Of a DNA stretch of 64,000 nucleotides, positions 53,649 to 61,919 are shown one piece after another. Each line of letters begins with the position of its first letter. Position 1 is the first letter of the stretch. The position numbers and the translations under genes were made by a program. Below the pieces are notes generated by a model. It was not told the DNA's origin. It was given only the letters and a program-made list of their open reading frames with translations, and searched no databases. Location: the NCBI RefSeq assembly GCF_014201195.1, contig NZ_JACHDS010000001.1, positions 868,001 through 932,000 on the forward strand, in the 5' to 3' direction. Origin of the DNA: Nocardiopsis mwathae. Lineage in GTDB: Bacteria > Actinomycetota > Actinomycetes > Streptosporangiales > Streptosporangiaceae.

Positions 53649-54491
53649 ATGCCGGACAGTCCGACGATCAAGCGTCGCCAGCTCTCTGACGAGCTACGCC
53701 GACTCCGGAACAGCACTGGCATGACCGTGGAGCAGGCTGCTGAACGCCTCGAATGGTCTCGGGCACGCCTCGGACATATCGAGACCGGACGTCGTAAGAA
53801 ACCACTGATCACCGACATCAAGGCGCTGCTCGACCTTTACAAGGTCACTGATCCGCGTGAGCGGGAAGCGATCCTCAACCTGACCCGCCAAGCCCGCGAG
53901 ACCGCTTGGTGGACCAGCTACGATGACGTGTTCACAGGACGCTTTCCAGGGTTCGAAGCCGCCGCTGCCACGATTAGCACCTACGAGCCTTCGCTCATCC
54001 CCGGCCTGCTGCAGACCTCGGAATACATCGCCGCGATCACCAAGGCCACATTGATCTACAGCGGGGACGACATCCAGCGCGTCATCGATGCTCGCCTGAA
54101 GCGGCAAGAGATCCTCACCTCCCCTGATCAGCCGGAGTTGCGGGCAGTTATCGACGAGGCCGCTCTCCTCAGGTTGGGGGACGGTCAGCTCATGGCTGGA
54201 CAGGTCCAGCATTTGATCAAAGTCGCCGAAGACACCGGAAACTCCGTCACGATCCAGGTCTTGGAGATCGGAGCTGGACTACACCCAGGTGGTGAGAGCG
54301 CCTTCGTCCTCATGGATTTCGATGAGGAGACCTCCCCGGTCGTCTATCTGGAGACCAGCACAGACGGGCTCTACCTAGAGGACGCAGGCGAGGTCGAGCG
54401 CTACCGAAAACTCTTCCGGAACATTCAGGAGGCGGCGTTGACGCCCGACCGTACTCTTGCCTACCTGAAGAACATGCTCGTCAAGAGGTAA
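53649..54491 (+). CDS. XRE-family regulator with DUF5753
   Basis: A 280-residue protein. N-terminal helix-turn-helix (LSDELRRLRNSTGMTVEQAA, ERLEWSRARLGHIETGRRKK), then the DUF5753 part with ISTYEPSLIPGLLQTSEYI and the C-terminal VVYLETSTDGLYLED. The ATG at 53649 has GGGGAGGGGG a few bases upstream; a longer in-frame reading exists but is unlikely. It is paired with the DUF397 gene two bases downstream. Such pairs regulate development and antibiotic production in streptomycetes. It probably binds the palindrome at 53534. Confidence 0.92.
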   Translation: MPDSPTIKRRQLSDELRRLRNSTGMTVEQAAERLEWSRARLGHIETGRRKKPLITDIKALLDLYKVTDPREREAILNLTRQARETAWWTSYDDVFTGRFPGFEAAAATISTYEPSLIPGLLQTSEYIAAITKATLIYSGDDIQRVIDARLKRQEILTSPDQPELRAVIDEAALLRLGDGQLMAGQVQHLIKVAEDTGNSVTIQVLEIGAGLHPGGESAFVLMDFDEETSPVVYLETSTDGLYLEDAGEVERYRKLFRNIQEAALTPDRTLAYLKNMLVKR

Positions 54492-54493
54492 CC

Positions 54494-54691
54494 ATGGATC
54501 CGACAGCCATCTCCGGCGAGCTGGTGTTCCGTACATCCAGCTACTCGAAGACCAACAACTGTGTTGAAGTCGCGAGCTCTCCGCTCGAAACGGCCCTGCG
54601 CGATTCCAAGCACCAGGAGAAGGGTCACCTCTCCCTCTCCAGGTCCGAGTGGGCCGCGTTCCTCGGCGCTGCCAGAACCCACTCACTGTAG
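54494..54691 (+). CDS. DUF397 protein
   Basis: A 65-residue DUF397 protein: LVFRTSSYSKTNNCVEVA, then RDSKHQEKGHLSLSRSEWAA and FLGA. It starts two bases after the XRE stop. In streptomycetes these proteins act as partners or antagonists of the XRE regulators (as BldB-type relatives are thought to). A remnant of another copy lies at 49912-50066. Confidence 0.9.
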   Translation: MDPTAISGELVFRTSSYSKTNNCVEVASSPLETALRDSKHQEKGHLSLSRSEWAAFLGAARTHSL

Positions 54692-54927
54692 AAACCGGGT
54701 AGGAGTCAGGGGCGCCCTGGCTCCAACCACACCACCGAACATCCGAGTCCGCCACCGGCGGTTCGTCAGGCTGCTTGCGAGAAACGACGCCACACCTCAC
54801 TTGGTCCAGCAAACCACCCGGGTCAGCCCAAGCCTCGGGAAATTGGGCATCACTGGGTGTCGCCGCCAGCTTCACGATGGTCATGCAGATTCCAAGGAAA
54901 CTTCGCAAACCGCATCGAGTTCTGGAT
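54692..54927. other. Intergenic region after the DUF397 gene
   Basis: No gene seen. The first bases resemble the sequence after the DUF397 relic at 50067. Confidence 0.5.
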
Positions 54928-54964
54928 CTCCTGAGGGGTGACGCTGGGCGTCACCCCTCAGGAG
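54928..54964. terminator. Bidirectional hairpin terminator
   Basis: A perfect 17-bp stem (54928-54944 with 54948-54964) and TGG loop, with AAGCTTTT following on the plus strand. It lies between the plus-strand DUF397 gene and the minus-strand four-TM gene, 50 bases after the latter's stop. Confidence 0.85.
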
Positions 54965-55013
54965 AAGCTTTTGTGAAGCGCCTCCTCCGGTAGGGACTCC
55001 ACTTTTGGCGGGT

Positions 55014-55418
55014 TCAGGAGGTGCGAGGCCGCGGAGGCCGAACCAGGAGGGAGATCCATCCGCCAAGGGCGCATCCTGCAGCTAGCGCAATGAGGATGGA
55101 TACAAAGGGGATCAGATGCCGAGGGTCGTTGAGTGGGCCGGCGTAGACGAACTCGAGGATAATACCGATGAACGGAATACCTGACACCGCGAGGAGATAG
55201 CGGCCTCGGACTCGTCTCTTCGGATACGGGTGAACGAATCCGGCTGTGAATGCCACCAGGGTGTATCCGAGGAACGCCAAGGGGGTCAACCATACGAGTT
55301 GGCCCATGAGGGTGTCAGCTGCCCCCAGGGGGGCATGGGAGCTGAAGAAGCGAGCCTCAACAAAAGCCCAAGACAGCCAGGTGATAGCCCCGACGCTCCA
55401 GGACTTTGCTAGATCCAC
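55014..55418 (-). CDS. Four-TM small membrane protein (triad C)
   Basis: A 134-residue protein with four hydrophobic segments. GTG start three bases after the stop of the lipoprotein gene. The N-terminus MDLAKSWSVG matches the triad A protein (MDLIKPWAIG), and the loop HPYPKRRVRGR is basic as there. C-terminal tail VRPPRPRTS. Same position in the triad as the proteins at 41866 and 45160. Confidence 0.75.
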   Translation of the reverse strand: MDLAKSWSVGAITWLSWAFVEARFFSSHAPLGAADTLMGQLVWLTPLAFLGYTLVAFTAGFVHPYPKRRVRGRYLLAVSGIPFIGIILEFVYAGPLNDPRHLIPFVSILIALAAGCALGGWISLLVRPPRPRTS

Positions 55419-55421
55419 CGG

Positions 55422-56045
55422 TTATTCCTCTTCGACTTTCACGCTGTTGACGATGTGGTCAAGTTCCGAGGGGCGCGCTTCGTTGCTATCGACGATCATC
55501 TGAGCCCGTACATTGAGAGCTCGGAGCTCAGACGTAACTATCCCGATGTCTGTGGCATAGACGATTTCTCTATTCTCATCGTCGTTTGGCAGGGTGTAGT
55601 TCACCGCGAACGCAGACTTCGCGCCGGAGATGTCGACTTCCTCCTTGGACTTGACCTCGTATCCCCTGGTAAGGCGTAGGTCTCTGAGTGTTCCTACGGT
55701 GATCAGCTCGCCCGTAAGATTGGGGTCGTTTTCTTCTGTTAGACTTGTATAAATTCCGACCCAGCCCACAGGCTCATCACCCTCGTAGAGTATGAACCCG
55801 GGTTCCCAGCCTTCATCGGCCTGATCTTCACTCTGGGCATCCCACTCACTGGGGACTTCAAATGAGACGCCAGCTCGCTCGGCTTCGACGAACCCGGACT
55901 CTTGGGATGAATTCTCCGCGGCCTCTTGTCCGTTGTCGGTGTCTTGAGTACCGTTTTCGGTCCCACACGCGCTGAGGGACAACGCGAGTAGCAGGGATGC
56001 GGTGGCTGCTCCGGCCGATTTTGAGTAATGACTGACAATTGGCAT
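55422..56045 (-). CDS. Acidic lipoprotein (triad C)
   Basis: A 207-residue lipoprotein with lipobox SLSAC (Cys27). It has a Gln/Glu/Ser-rich spacer, then AGVSFEVPSEWDAQSEDQAD, GFILYEGDEPVGWVGIYTSL and a C-terminal MIVDSNEARPSELDHIVNSV. The shape fits PsbP/LpqN-like lipoproteins. It sits between the pilin-headed gene and the four-TM gene as in triads A and B, although the sequence has diverged. Base composition is lower in GC. Confidence 0.82.
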   Translation of the reverse strand: MPIVSHYSKSAGAATASLLLALSLSACGTENGTQDTDNGQEAAENSSQESGFVEAERAGVSFEVPSEWDAQSEDQADEGWEPGFILYEGDEPVGWVGIYTSLTEENDPNLTGELITVGTLRDLRLTRGYEVKSKEEVDISGAKSAFAVNYTLPNDDENREIVYATDIGIVTSELRALNVRAQMIVDSNEARPSELDHIVNSVKVEEE

Positions 56046-56096
56046 CTGATTCCCTCGTCCTTCTGGAGGCTTATGATTGATGAGACTTGGATCTGC

Positions 56097-57572
56097 CTAG
56101 GACGTGCAGTCTTCGTACTCAATAAGTTCGCGCTTGCCATCTTCGTTGGGGGCGCCGAGGTAGCGTGCGTCACTAACCTCCAGTGATTCCGAGTCCCATC
56201 CAGTGCTGAGCCCAACATCCTGGCCGAACAGCGTCACACTGCCATCCCAGTCTTCACCGCCTGACTCACGGTCATATCCAACAGTACTATACGTGCCCTC
56301 TTCATGGAGAAGGCGGTCGAAGTCCGAGATTCTAGGATCATCGTCTGGATGGGAGGCGACGTCCTTCGGCTGCCCGGTCGTTGACATGAACTCCAGCACC
56401 ATGAGCGGCTCGCCTTGTTCCATCCACTCCATTACGGTGTCACGATTTTCGTCCGTGACTTGGAGATCGGTGGTATTGACTCTGTAATCGTCATTGTCTT
56501 CATCAACGGCAACGATTTGGATTTCGAGGCCAACGAGCTCTTCGGTGTCTCGGTCATAGGTGGTCTTGATCTGGGTGCTGTCCAAAGTATTGGCTGCGGC
56601 ATCCTCACTGATGATGGATTCCGGCATATGCTCACCGACCTCGCCGGACTGCTCAAACTTGAATCCGACGGTGTCACTTACTGTGTTGTTCTCGTTGTCG
56701 ACTTCTTGGGAAGCGGTGACTTTGCCTTTGGCGTCGCCAGAAAGGAGTTCCACCAGATCGATTCCTGTGCTCGCCTTCTTTCTCGCAGCATGATCTTCTT
56801 TGCTCTCTCCTATTTTCCGTTGTGTGTTTCCGAGGCTGACTCCTGCCCCTCCCTCGACCTTACCGCCGACCTCGATGACACCGGCCTCCCGATCTGCTTT
56901 GGGAAGATCGATCTCCTCATCTTCAAAGATGCCTTTGGCAGCGCCGGACAGCTGTGAGCCGAGGCCACCGAATGCCCCACTGTCTTCGCTGATGCCTTCC
57001 ATGTTCATAGCCCTGCTGACGTCGTCCTTGAAGGCGGCAGCATCGCTGGCATTATCGAACGTCCACGTTTGCTGGTACCCGCCCTCGCCTTCAAGGCCAG
57101 CCCCAATTGACGCCTCAACGTCAACCAACCCCTTGAAGTTGACGCCCCAATCAGTTGGGAGAGGAGCGTCCGCGCCAACCCCCACAGAGCGGACCAATGA
57201 GACCTCCACGGTTCCATCGGACTTCTCTTTCTCGATAATGGTGAAACCGCCGTCCACATTTACTGCGACAGCTCCGCCATGGGTGGTGGAAACCGCATTT
57301 GAACCGGTCATGCAGTGCTCAGGCTGGTAGTCTTTGTCGGCCACTTTTATGTTGTCGCAGTTGTCGCCGCCGAAGGCCTGGCAGATGGCTCTTGTGAGTC
57401 CAGATGTTACTTGATCACCCAGGTCGGTAGTGGAGATCACGGCGACAGTCATAACCGAGATCACAAGCCCGACTGCTGAATACTCGATAAATGATGCTCC
57501 GGTGTCGGAGTTGCGGGCATCAAAGTCGGATCTGGAGGAAAGTTGGGAGTATTTTTGCATAGCGGTTTCCAT
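56097..57572 (-). CDS. Prepilin-headed beta-rich protein (triad C)
   Basis: A 491-residue protein. Prepilin segment NSDTG then ASFIEYSA (predicted cleavage after Gly25, Glu at +5), hydrophobic helix, Cys pair ICQAFGGDNCDN, third Cys in QPEHCMTG. The large C-terminal part includes VSLVRSVGVGADAPLPTDWG and EVGGKVEGGAGVSLGNTQ and ends VSDARYLGAPNEDGKRELIE with a final YEDCTS. The end, and the helix-like motif QTWTFDNASDAAAFKDD (compare SSWVFDSPAEAKAMEDE), match the protein at 42802. The start may be the ATG at 57560. The lower GC suggests an acquired or fast-evolving surface protein. Confidence 0.84.
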   Translation of the reverse strand: METAMQKYSQLSSRSDFDARNSDTGASFIEYSAVGLVISVMTVAVISTTDLGDQVTSGLTRAICQAFGGDNCDNIKVADKDYQPEHCMTGSNAVSTTHGGAVAVNVDGGFTIIEKEKSDGTVEVSLVRSVGVGADAPLPTDWGVNFKGLVDVEASIGAGLEGEGGYQQTWTFDNASDAAAFKDDVSRAMNMEGISEDSGAFGGLGSQLSGAAKGIFEDEEIDLPKADREAGVIEVGGKVEGGAGVSLGNTQRKIGESKEDHAARKKASTGIDLVELLSGDAKGKVTASQEVDNENNTVSDTVGFKFEQSGEVGEHMPESIISEDAAANTLDSTQIKTTYDRDTEELVGLEIQIVAVDEDNDDYRVNTTDLQVTDENRDTVMEWMEQGEPLMVLEFMSTTGQPKDVASHPDDDPRISDFDRLLHEEGTYSTVGYDRESGGEDWDGSVTLFGQDVGLSTGWDSESLEVSDARYLGAPNEDGKRELIEYEDCTS

Positions 57573-57595
57573 GTCAAGTTTGAATGGTGGGACTG

Positions 57596-58417
57596 TTATG
57601 GGGATTCGACTTTGTCTGCTTCATTCCAGCTGGTCAGCGTTATCGCAAACCAGCGGTCTTGCAGCCCACTCTGTTGGGGAGAAAGGTGCTGGTAGTAGAC
57701 GACAGGAAGCCCCTCCGCATCGACCCAGAGTTCGACTTCCAGGACGGCTTCACCCAAGCCCATGTCAGTGAGCTGGGAGTAGTCCTGCGTAGCGAACCCG
57801 ACGGAGTGCTCCTTCAAGGCACTCACTGTGGCTTCACCGCGCCAGCGGTCTGCGGGCACACCGGCGGCTTCGTGAGAGTCGACGTACTTGAGATCGGCGG
57901 TCGACAAGGCAGAGGTGATATGAGAGCAGTTCACCTGACGTGAAATCGTCGCATCGATCATGTACTCGGTCGGCGGATCATCGGTTCCGATCGCCCATGA
58001 TTGGTCTCCGTCAGGAGAGTAGAGGTCATCGTCTGTAGCGATGCCTCCGGCCGCTTGAATATCGGCGGGCATGGTCTCAGAATGTTCCGCCTGACGGGTG
58101 AAATCGCTGTCAGTGGTCAGCTGGCTTTCGCCGCCGTTGATGGCATAGACACCGGACCCTTGGCCGTTGCAGCTGAGCCGACCTGTGTCGACCGCCACCA
58201 TGTCCCCTCCCTCGTAGCTATCCAGCTGCCATTCGGCCGAGGTGCTGGAGTCGAGGGCTTCCGTCACAGCCAGGCGAAGCTCTTCACTGTTGGAGGACTT
58301 TCCTACGGCTTCCTCCGGGACCCCCTCACCCTTGTTGTCCGAGCTGGGACCTCCACAGGCGGAAGCTGCGAGGAGGATGACCGGGATGGGGGCCAATGAG
58401 CGAAGCAGGCGGGGCAT
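57596..58417 (-). CDS. LppX/LolA-like lipoprotein
   Basis: A 273-residue lipoprotein with lipobox AASAC (Cys21). The signature ELWVDAEGLPVVYYQHL near the C-terminus and the repeated Ser/Thr-rich strands recall the LppX/LprG or LolA-like group that carries lipids. It also has a Cys pair (LSCNGQG, VNCSHITS). It lies between the peptidase fusion (58573) and the pilin-headed gene (57572) on the same strand. It could deliver lipid or act as an assembly factor. The family assignment is by pattern only. Confidence 0.72.
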   Translation of the reverse strand: MPRLLRSLAPIPVILLAASACGGPSSDNKGEGVPEEAVGKSSNSEELRLAVTEALDSSTSAEWQLDSYEGGDMVAVDTGRLSCNGQGSGVYAINGGESQLTTDSDFTRQAEHSETMPADIQAAGGIATDDDLYSPDGDQSWAIGTDDPPTEYMIDATISRQVNCSHITSALSTADLKYVDSHEAAGVPADRWRGEATVSALKEHSVGFATQDYSQLTDMGLGEAVLEVELWVDAEGLPVVYYQHLSPQQSGLQDRWFAITLTSWNEADKVESP

Positions 58418-58572
58418 ATGAGTCCGATACTGGTTTCGGCCGGCCGCACACCGGCCAGCGAATATATGGGCTGGGGCGACGGGTGAAACACGCGATGACC
58501 ATGCCGCGCGGGGCAGGAAAGAGAGGAAAGAGGGGAGGCGCTCGCGCGGGATCAGGGCGCCGAGCAGGGTCC

Positions 58573-59247
58573 TCATGCGGCGTGGGGAGGCCGGCCGGCG
58601 CCCCTGTAGACGCCTTCCCAATAGGGGTTGCCCTGGAACTGGTCGATGACGACTCCGCGGCGGGAGTTGGCCGCGTGCACCATCTGACCGTCCCCCATGT
58701 ACATGGCCACGTGGGACGGAGGCGGCTGGGACGTGATGGTGTGGAAGAAGAGGAGGTCACCCGGCTGCAGATCACTGCGGGGGACCGCAGGGAGTGAGCC
58801 CTGCTGCGGCCAGGTGGTGCGGGGAATCTGTACACCCGCCTGCCGCCAGGCGGCTTGCACCATCGACGAGCAGTCCCAGATATCGGGGCCGTTGGCACCC
58901 AGGATGTATTGCTTGCCGACCTGGGCCAGGGAGAATTCAAGAGCCACGCGTGCGTCGCCTTCGCCCTTGACTTCCCCGTCCCACGGCACTCCGCTGAAGG
59001 ACCAGACGTATTCCTCCGGCTTCTTCGGCCGCTCGTGCTCGACCCAGGTTTCGCCGTCGCATTCGGGGCCTTCCACTCGGCAGACAGCCTCACGGACGCC
59101 CTCGTTGAACTGCGAGGCGATCGGTGAAGTCACGATCACGCCGATGATGAGACCCGCTAGGGACGTCAGCAGGGCCACCTCGACCATGCTCGCGCCGCGG
59201 TCGTCACCTGGTGGCCCATGGGCTGAAGAAGCGATGAGTCTCCGCAC
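58573..59247 (-). CDS. Prepilin segment fused to NlpC/P60 peptidase
   Basis: A 224-residue protein. GTG start at 59247 with AGGAG eight bases upstream. Type IVb prepilin segment DDRG then ASMVEVAL (predicted cleavage after Gly18, Glu at +5), about 20 hydrophobic residues, Cys56 and Cys63 (VCRVEGPEC), then a short linker and an NlpC/P60 domain: catalytic Cys126 in WDCSSMVQAAW, His179 in SHVAMYMG and His191 in MVHAAN. This family cuts peptide bonds in peptidoglycan. A pilin head on such an enzyme is unusual. The first 73 residues are close to those of the neighbour at 59411. Confidence 0.88.
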   Translation of the reverse strand: MRRLIASSAHGPPGDDRGASMVEVALLTSLAGLIIGVIVTSPIASQFNEGVREAVCRVEGPECDGETWVEHERPKKPEEYVWSFSGVPWDGEVKGEGDARVALEFSLAQVGKQYILGANGPDIWDCSSMVQAAWRQAGVQIPRTTWPQQGSLPAVPRSDLQPGDLLFFHTITSQPPPSHVAMYMGDGQMVHAANSRRGVVIDQFQGNPYWEGVYRGAGRPPHAA

Positions 59248-59410
59248 CAGCCCTGCTCCTATTCCTTGATGGTCGGTTCTTGCGTAGCGTCCTTGGAAGA
59301 GATACACATCCGCTTACGTCTGCCTGACGACATGGTCTGTGAGGGGCATTGACGCTGTGGGAAGCGAAACGATTGCGCGTGATCGAATGTGAGGTTCGGC
59401 GTCGACAGCA

Positions 59411-60115
59411 TCAGCCCAGCCGGACACCACCCTGCTCGAGGACGTAGACCGGGTTGAGCTTCTGCCCGTTCTGGTGGATCTCAAGGTGCAGGTGGCAACC
59501 CGTGGAGAACCCCGCGTTGCCGATCTGGGCGATCATCTGACCGGCCTTGACGGTCTCTCCGACCCGTACGTGAAGGCCGTGGCTGTACATGTGCCCGTAG
59601 ACACTCACCAGCCCGGCACCGTGATCGATCCGAATCCAGTTGCCGAAGCCGCTGGCCGGCCCTGAGTCGATGACGAGCCCGTCCTGTACTGCCCAGATCG
59701 GGGTTCCGCAGGGGCCGCCGATGTCCACGCCGGCATGGGCGGTACTGGCCCCCAAGGTGGGTGCAGCCCGGTTACCGGGCATGCTGGTCACCGGACCGGC
59801 AGCAGGCAGCGCCCAACCATCGGGGCTGATGCTGCCCTCCCAGCCACCGGCCGGAATCCCGGGCAGTCCCCAGGCGAACTCCTGCGGCTCATCCGGCCGC
59901 TCGTGCTCGACCCAGGTCTCGCCATCGCATTCGGGACCTTCCACCTGGCAAACAGCTTCGCGAATGCCATCGTTGAATTTTTGAGCGATAGGCGAATTGA
60001 CAACAACTCCGATGACCAGGGCTGCGAGCGATGTGAGGAGAGCGACCTCGACCATGCTCGCGCCCTGATCATCACCTGGTGGGTCGGGGGGTGAGGGGAT
60101 TTTCAATCTCCGCAC
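59411..60115 (-). CDS. Prepilin segment fused to M23 (LytM) peptidase
   Basis: A 234-residue protein. GTG start, AGGAG five bases upstream. Head: DDQG then ASMVEVAL (cleavage after Gly18, Glu at +5), hydrophobic helix, Cys56 and Cys63 (VCQVEGPEC), WVEHERP. The linker is followed by an M23 domain: His127 and Asp131 in AHAGVDIG, His175 in YGHMYSHG, and HLH at 208-210 in CHLHLEIHQNG. The zinc ligands and catalytic His are all present. It should cut peptidoglycan cross-bridges. It pairs in the operon with the NlpC/P60 fusion at 58573. Confidence 0.9.
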   Translation of the reverse strand: MRRLKIPSPPDPPGDDQGASMVEVALLTSLAALVIGVVVNSPIAQKFNDGIREAVCQVEGPECDGETWVEHERPDEPQEFAWGLPGIPAGGWEGSISPDGWALPAAGPVTSMPGNRAAPTLGASTAHAGVDIGGPCGTPIWAVQDGLVIDSGPASGFGNWIRIDHGAGLVSVYGHMYSHGLHVRVGETVKAGQMIAQIGNAGFSTGCHLHLEIHQNGQKLNPVYVLEQGGVRLG

Positions 60116-60195
60116 CAGGGCTCCTTATTCTCATTTCGGAGACAATAGGGTGCACGCACCTTCAGCGGCACCCGAAGACATCTACCGAGAGGCGG

Positions 60196-60753
60196 CTACC
60201 CGACCGGCACATTCGTGACAGGCTGGAAGCCAGGAATCTCGATGTCGACGCTGCTCAATCCTTCCGGGAGGTCGAATGCTGCCCAATAGGTGGCCTCGCC
60301 GTTCTCAGGGACAGTGGTGGCGTAGTCACGCGGCGTGCGAGGACCGGAGCAAAGGCATTCACCTTCATCGTCCTTGCTCGGGTAGAAGCGGATCTCATTA
60401 TCGGTGTCCAGCAGGGCTACGCCGTTGGCCGGCGTGAGTCCTTGAGCCCCGTAGGGAAAGACAGTGTTCCGGAAATTGGAGACCCTGATCTTGTTTCCGC
60501 CCTGGTCATGGACAGTCCATGTCAGGGATGTGTAGCCGCCGTTGTCAGATTGAACGAGCTGATTGACAGTGACAGTCGAGTCACCCCAGTCGCTATTGCT
60601 GGCAGACGCGGTTCCCAAGTCGGGAAGCGAGGCTCCATCCCCTTCATCGGAGTTATCTGCATCGGCGCTAGCCGATGAGAGCGCGGTGAGGGAGAGTGTG
60701 AGTGCAGCCGCCGGTACGGCAATGTATCGGAAGGTCCTCTTCATGAAGGGCAT
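60196..60753 (-). CDS. Secreted CxC-domain protein
   Basis: A 185-residue protein with a signal peptide (probable cleavage after SSASA) and no lipobox. Contains GVALLDTDNEIRFYPSKDDE, CLCSGPRTPRDY and the end IEIPGFQPVTNVPVG. Paralogue of the protein at 24803-25339 and of the last domain of the OmpA protein at 50732. AGGAGAG is nine bases upstream of the ATG. It follows the OmpA gene by 12 bases. Confidence 0.82.
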   Translation of the reverse strand: MPFMKRTFRYIAVPAAALTLSLTALSSASADADNSDEGDGASLPDLGTASASNSDWGDSTVTVNQLVQSDNGGYTSLTWTVHDQGGNKIRVSNFRNTVFPYGAQGLTPANGVALLDTDNEIRFYPSKDDEGECLCSGPRTPRDYATTVPENGEATYWAAFDLPEGLSSVDIEIPGFQPVTNVPVG

Positions 60754-60765
60754 CGCGACTCTCTC

Positions 60766-61815
60766 CTACTTAGCGAAGCTGATGGTGACGCGCCGGTTCT
60801 GCTCCCGGCCTTCTTCGTTGTCGTTGCTCGCGATCGGATCCGAGGATCCGTGTCCCTCGGCAGAGAAGTTGACATCGCGGCTGACCAGGTCTTCAAGGCG
60901 CTTCTGGACTGACTCTGCGCGGTCTTTAGACAGCGGGTTATTGATCGAGTCGTTTCCGGTGTTGTCCGTGTAGCCGTCGATCGATACCTCATCGGCAGAG
61001 GAATCATCGATCTCCTTGGCCACCTTCTTCAACGCCGTGTCGGCTTTATCGGTCAGGTCTGACTCGTTGACCTTGAAGAGTACATCTGAGGAAAGCATGA
61101 TCTTCGATTCATCACCGGAATCCTCGCGTGTCTCTTCTTCGCCCATCTGAATCGAGGAGATGTCTCGAATTTCAGGATCTGCGGTTGCGGTTTGCGCAAT
61201 CTCCTCTTCTTCGCCTGAAGCCTCAAGGAGGGGGATATCGACGAAGTCCGGCGAAGCGAGAGTAGCTACGGTCATCGCATCCACGTCGGCCGGAGGGGCA
61301 GGGTAAGCTACCCAAATGTCGACAGAGTCACCAGGGTCGACGCGCTCTTGGCCTTTGAAGTCAGAGCAGAGGCATTGGTCGTCCGTCTTCTGAAGTGGCA
61401 TATGGCGCTTGCGATTCGCTGAGTCAATCAACGTAACGCCTTCAGCTGTGGTGGACTTCCGCATTCCGGCCAGGTTTGGAGAGAGCCTGTTAGTCTCTGT
61501 TCCCGTGTTCGTCACGGTGATGTCCAACAACGCGACATCGTCGCTGATCCGCCTGATGGGGTAGACGTCGATCTTGAAATCATCGCCGGATTCAAGGCTT
61601 GTCGTCAGCGAGGACGCAGCGACCTCGCCCTTGGAAGCTTGGTTTCCGCCGCCATTGCCGCCGTCGTCGGAACCGCCATCATTTCCTCCGTTTCCGGGGC
61701 CATCGGCATCACCCCCACCGACGCAGGCCGACAGCATCAGTACAGCAGCAGCCACGGGAACTGCCCGAAGTAGTGAGTGATTGAACAGAGACGATTCGTT
61801 GGGTCGCAGGGGCAT
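60766..61815 (-). CDS. OmpA-type lipoprotein with CxC domain
   Basis: A 349-residue lipoprotein, lipobox MLSAC (Cys31). The ATG at 61815 has AAGGAG a few bases upstream; the longer frame is not supported. N-terminal CxC domain (GVTLIDSANRKRHMPLQ, CLCSDF, YPAPPADVDAM), then OmpA domain SSDVLFKVNESDLTD, IDGYTDNTGND and LSKDRAESV with Asp and Arg kept. Paralogue of the gene at 23736; it has the same partner (60196). Probably a wall anchor for the neighbouring products. Confidence 0.88.
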   Translation of the reverse strand: MPLRPNESSLFNHSLLRAVPVAAAVLMLSACVGGGDADGPGNGGNDGGSDDGGNGGGNQASKGEVAASSLTTSLESGDDFKIDVYPIRRISDDVALLDITVTNTGTETNRLSPNLAGMRKSTTAEGVTLIDSANRKRHMPLQKTDDQCLCSDFKGQERVDPGDSVDIWVAYPAPPADVDAMTVATLASPDFVDIPLLEASGEEEEIAQTATADPEIRDISSIQMGEEETREDSGDESKIMLSSDVLFKVNESDLTDKADTALKKVAKEIDDSSADEVSIDGYTDNTGNDSINNPLSKDRAESVQKRLEDLVSRDVNFSAEGHGSSDPIASNDNEEGREQNRRVTISFAK

Positions 61816-61919
61816 GGGGCTCCTTAGGGGCACAGGGCAGTAGCGACGTGTCATCCTAGCGAAGAACATCGAGGCAGGTCTACAGGGGTCGTGAAGAACC
61901 TGAGTATCGCATCGGAGCG

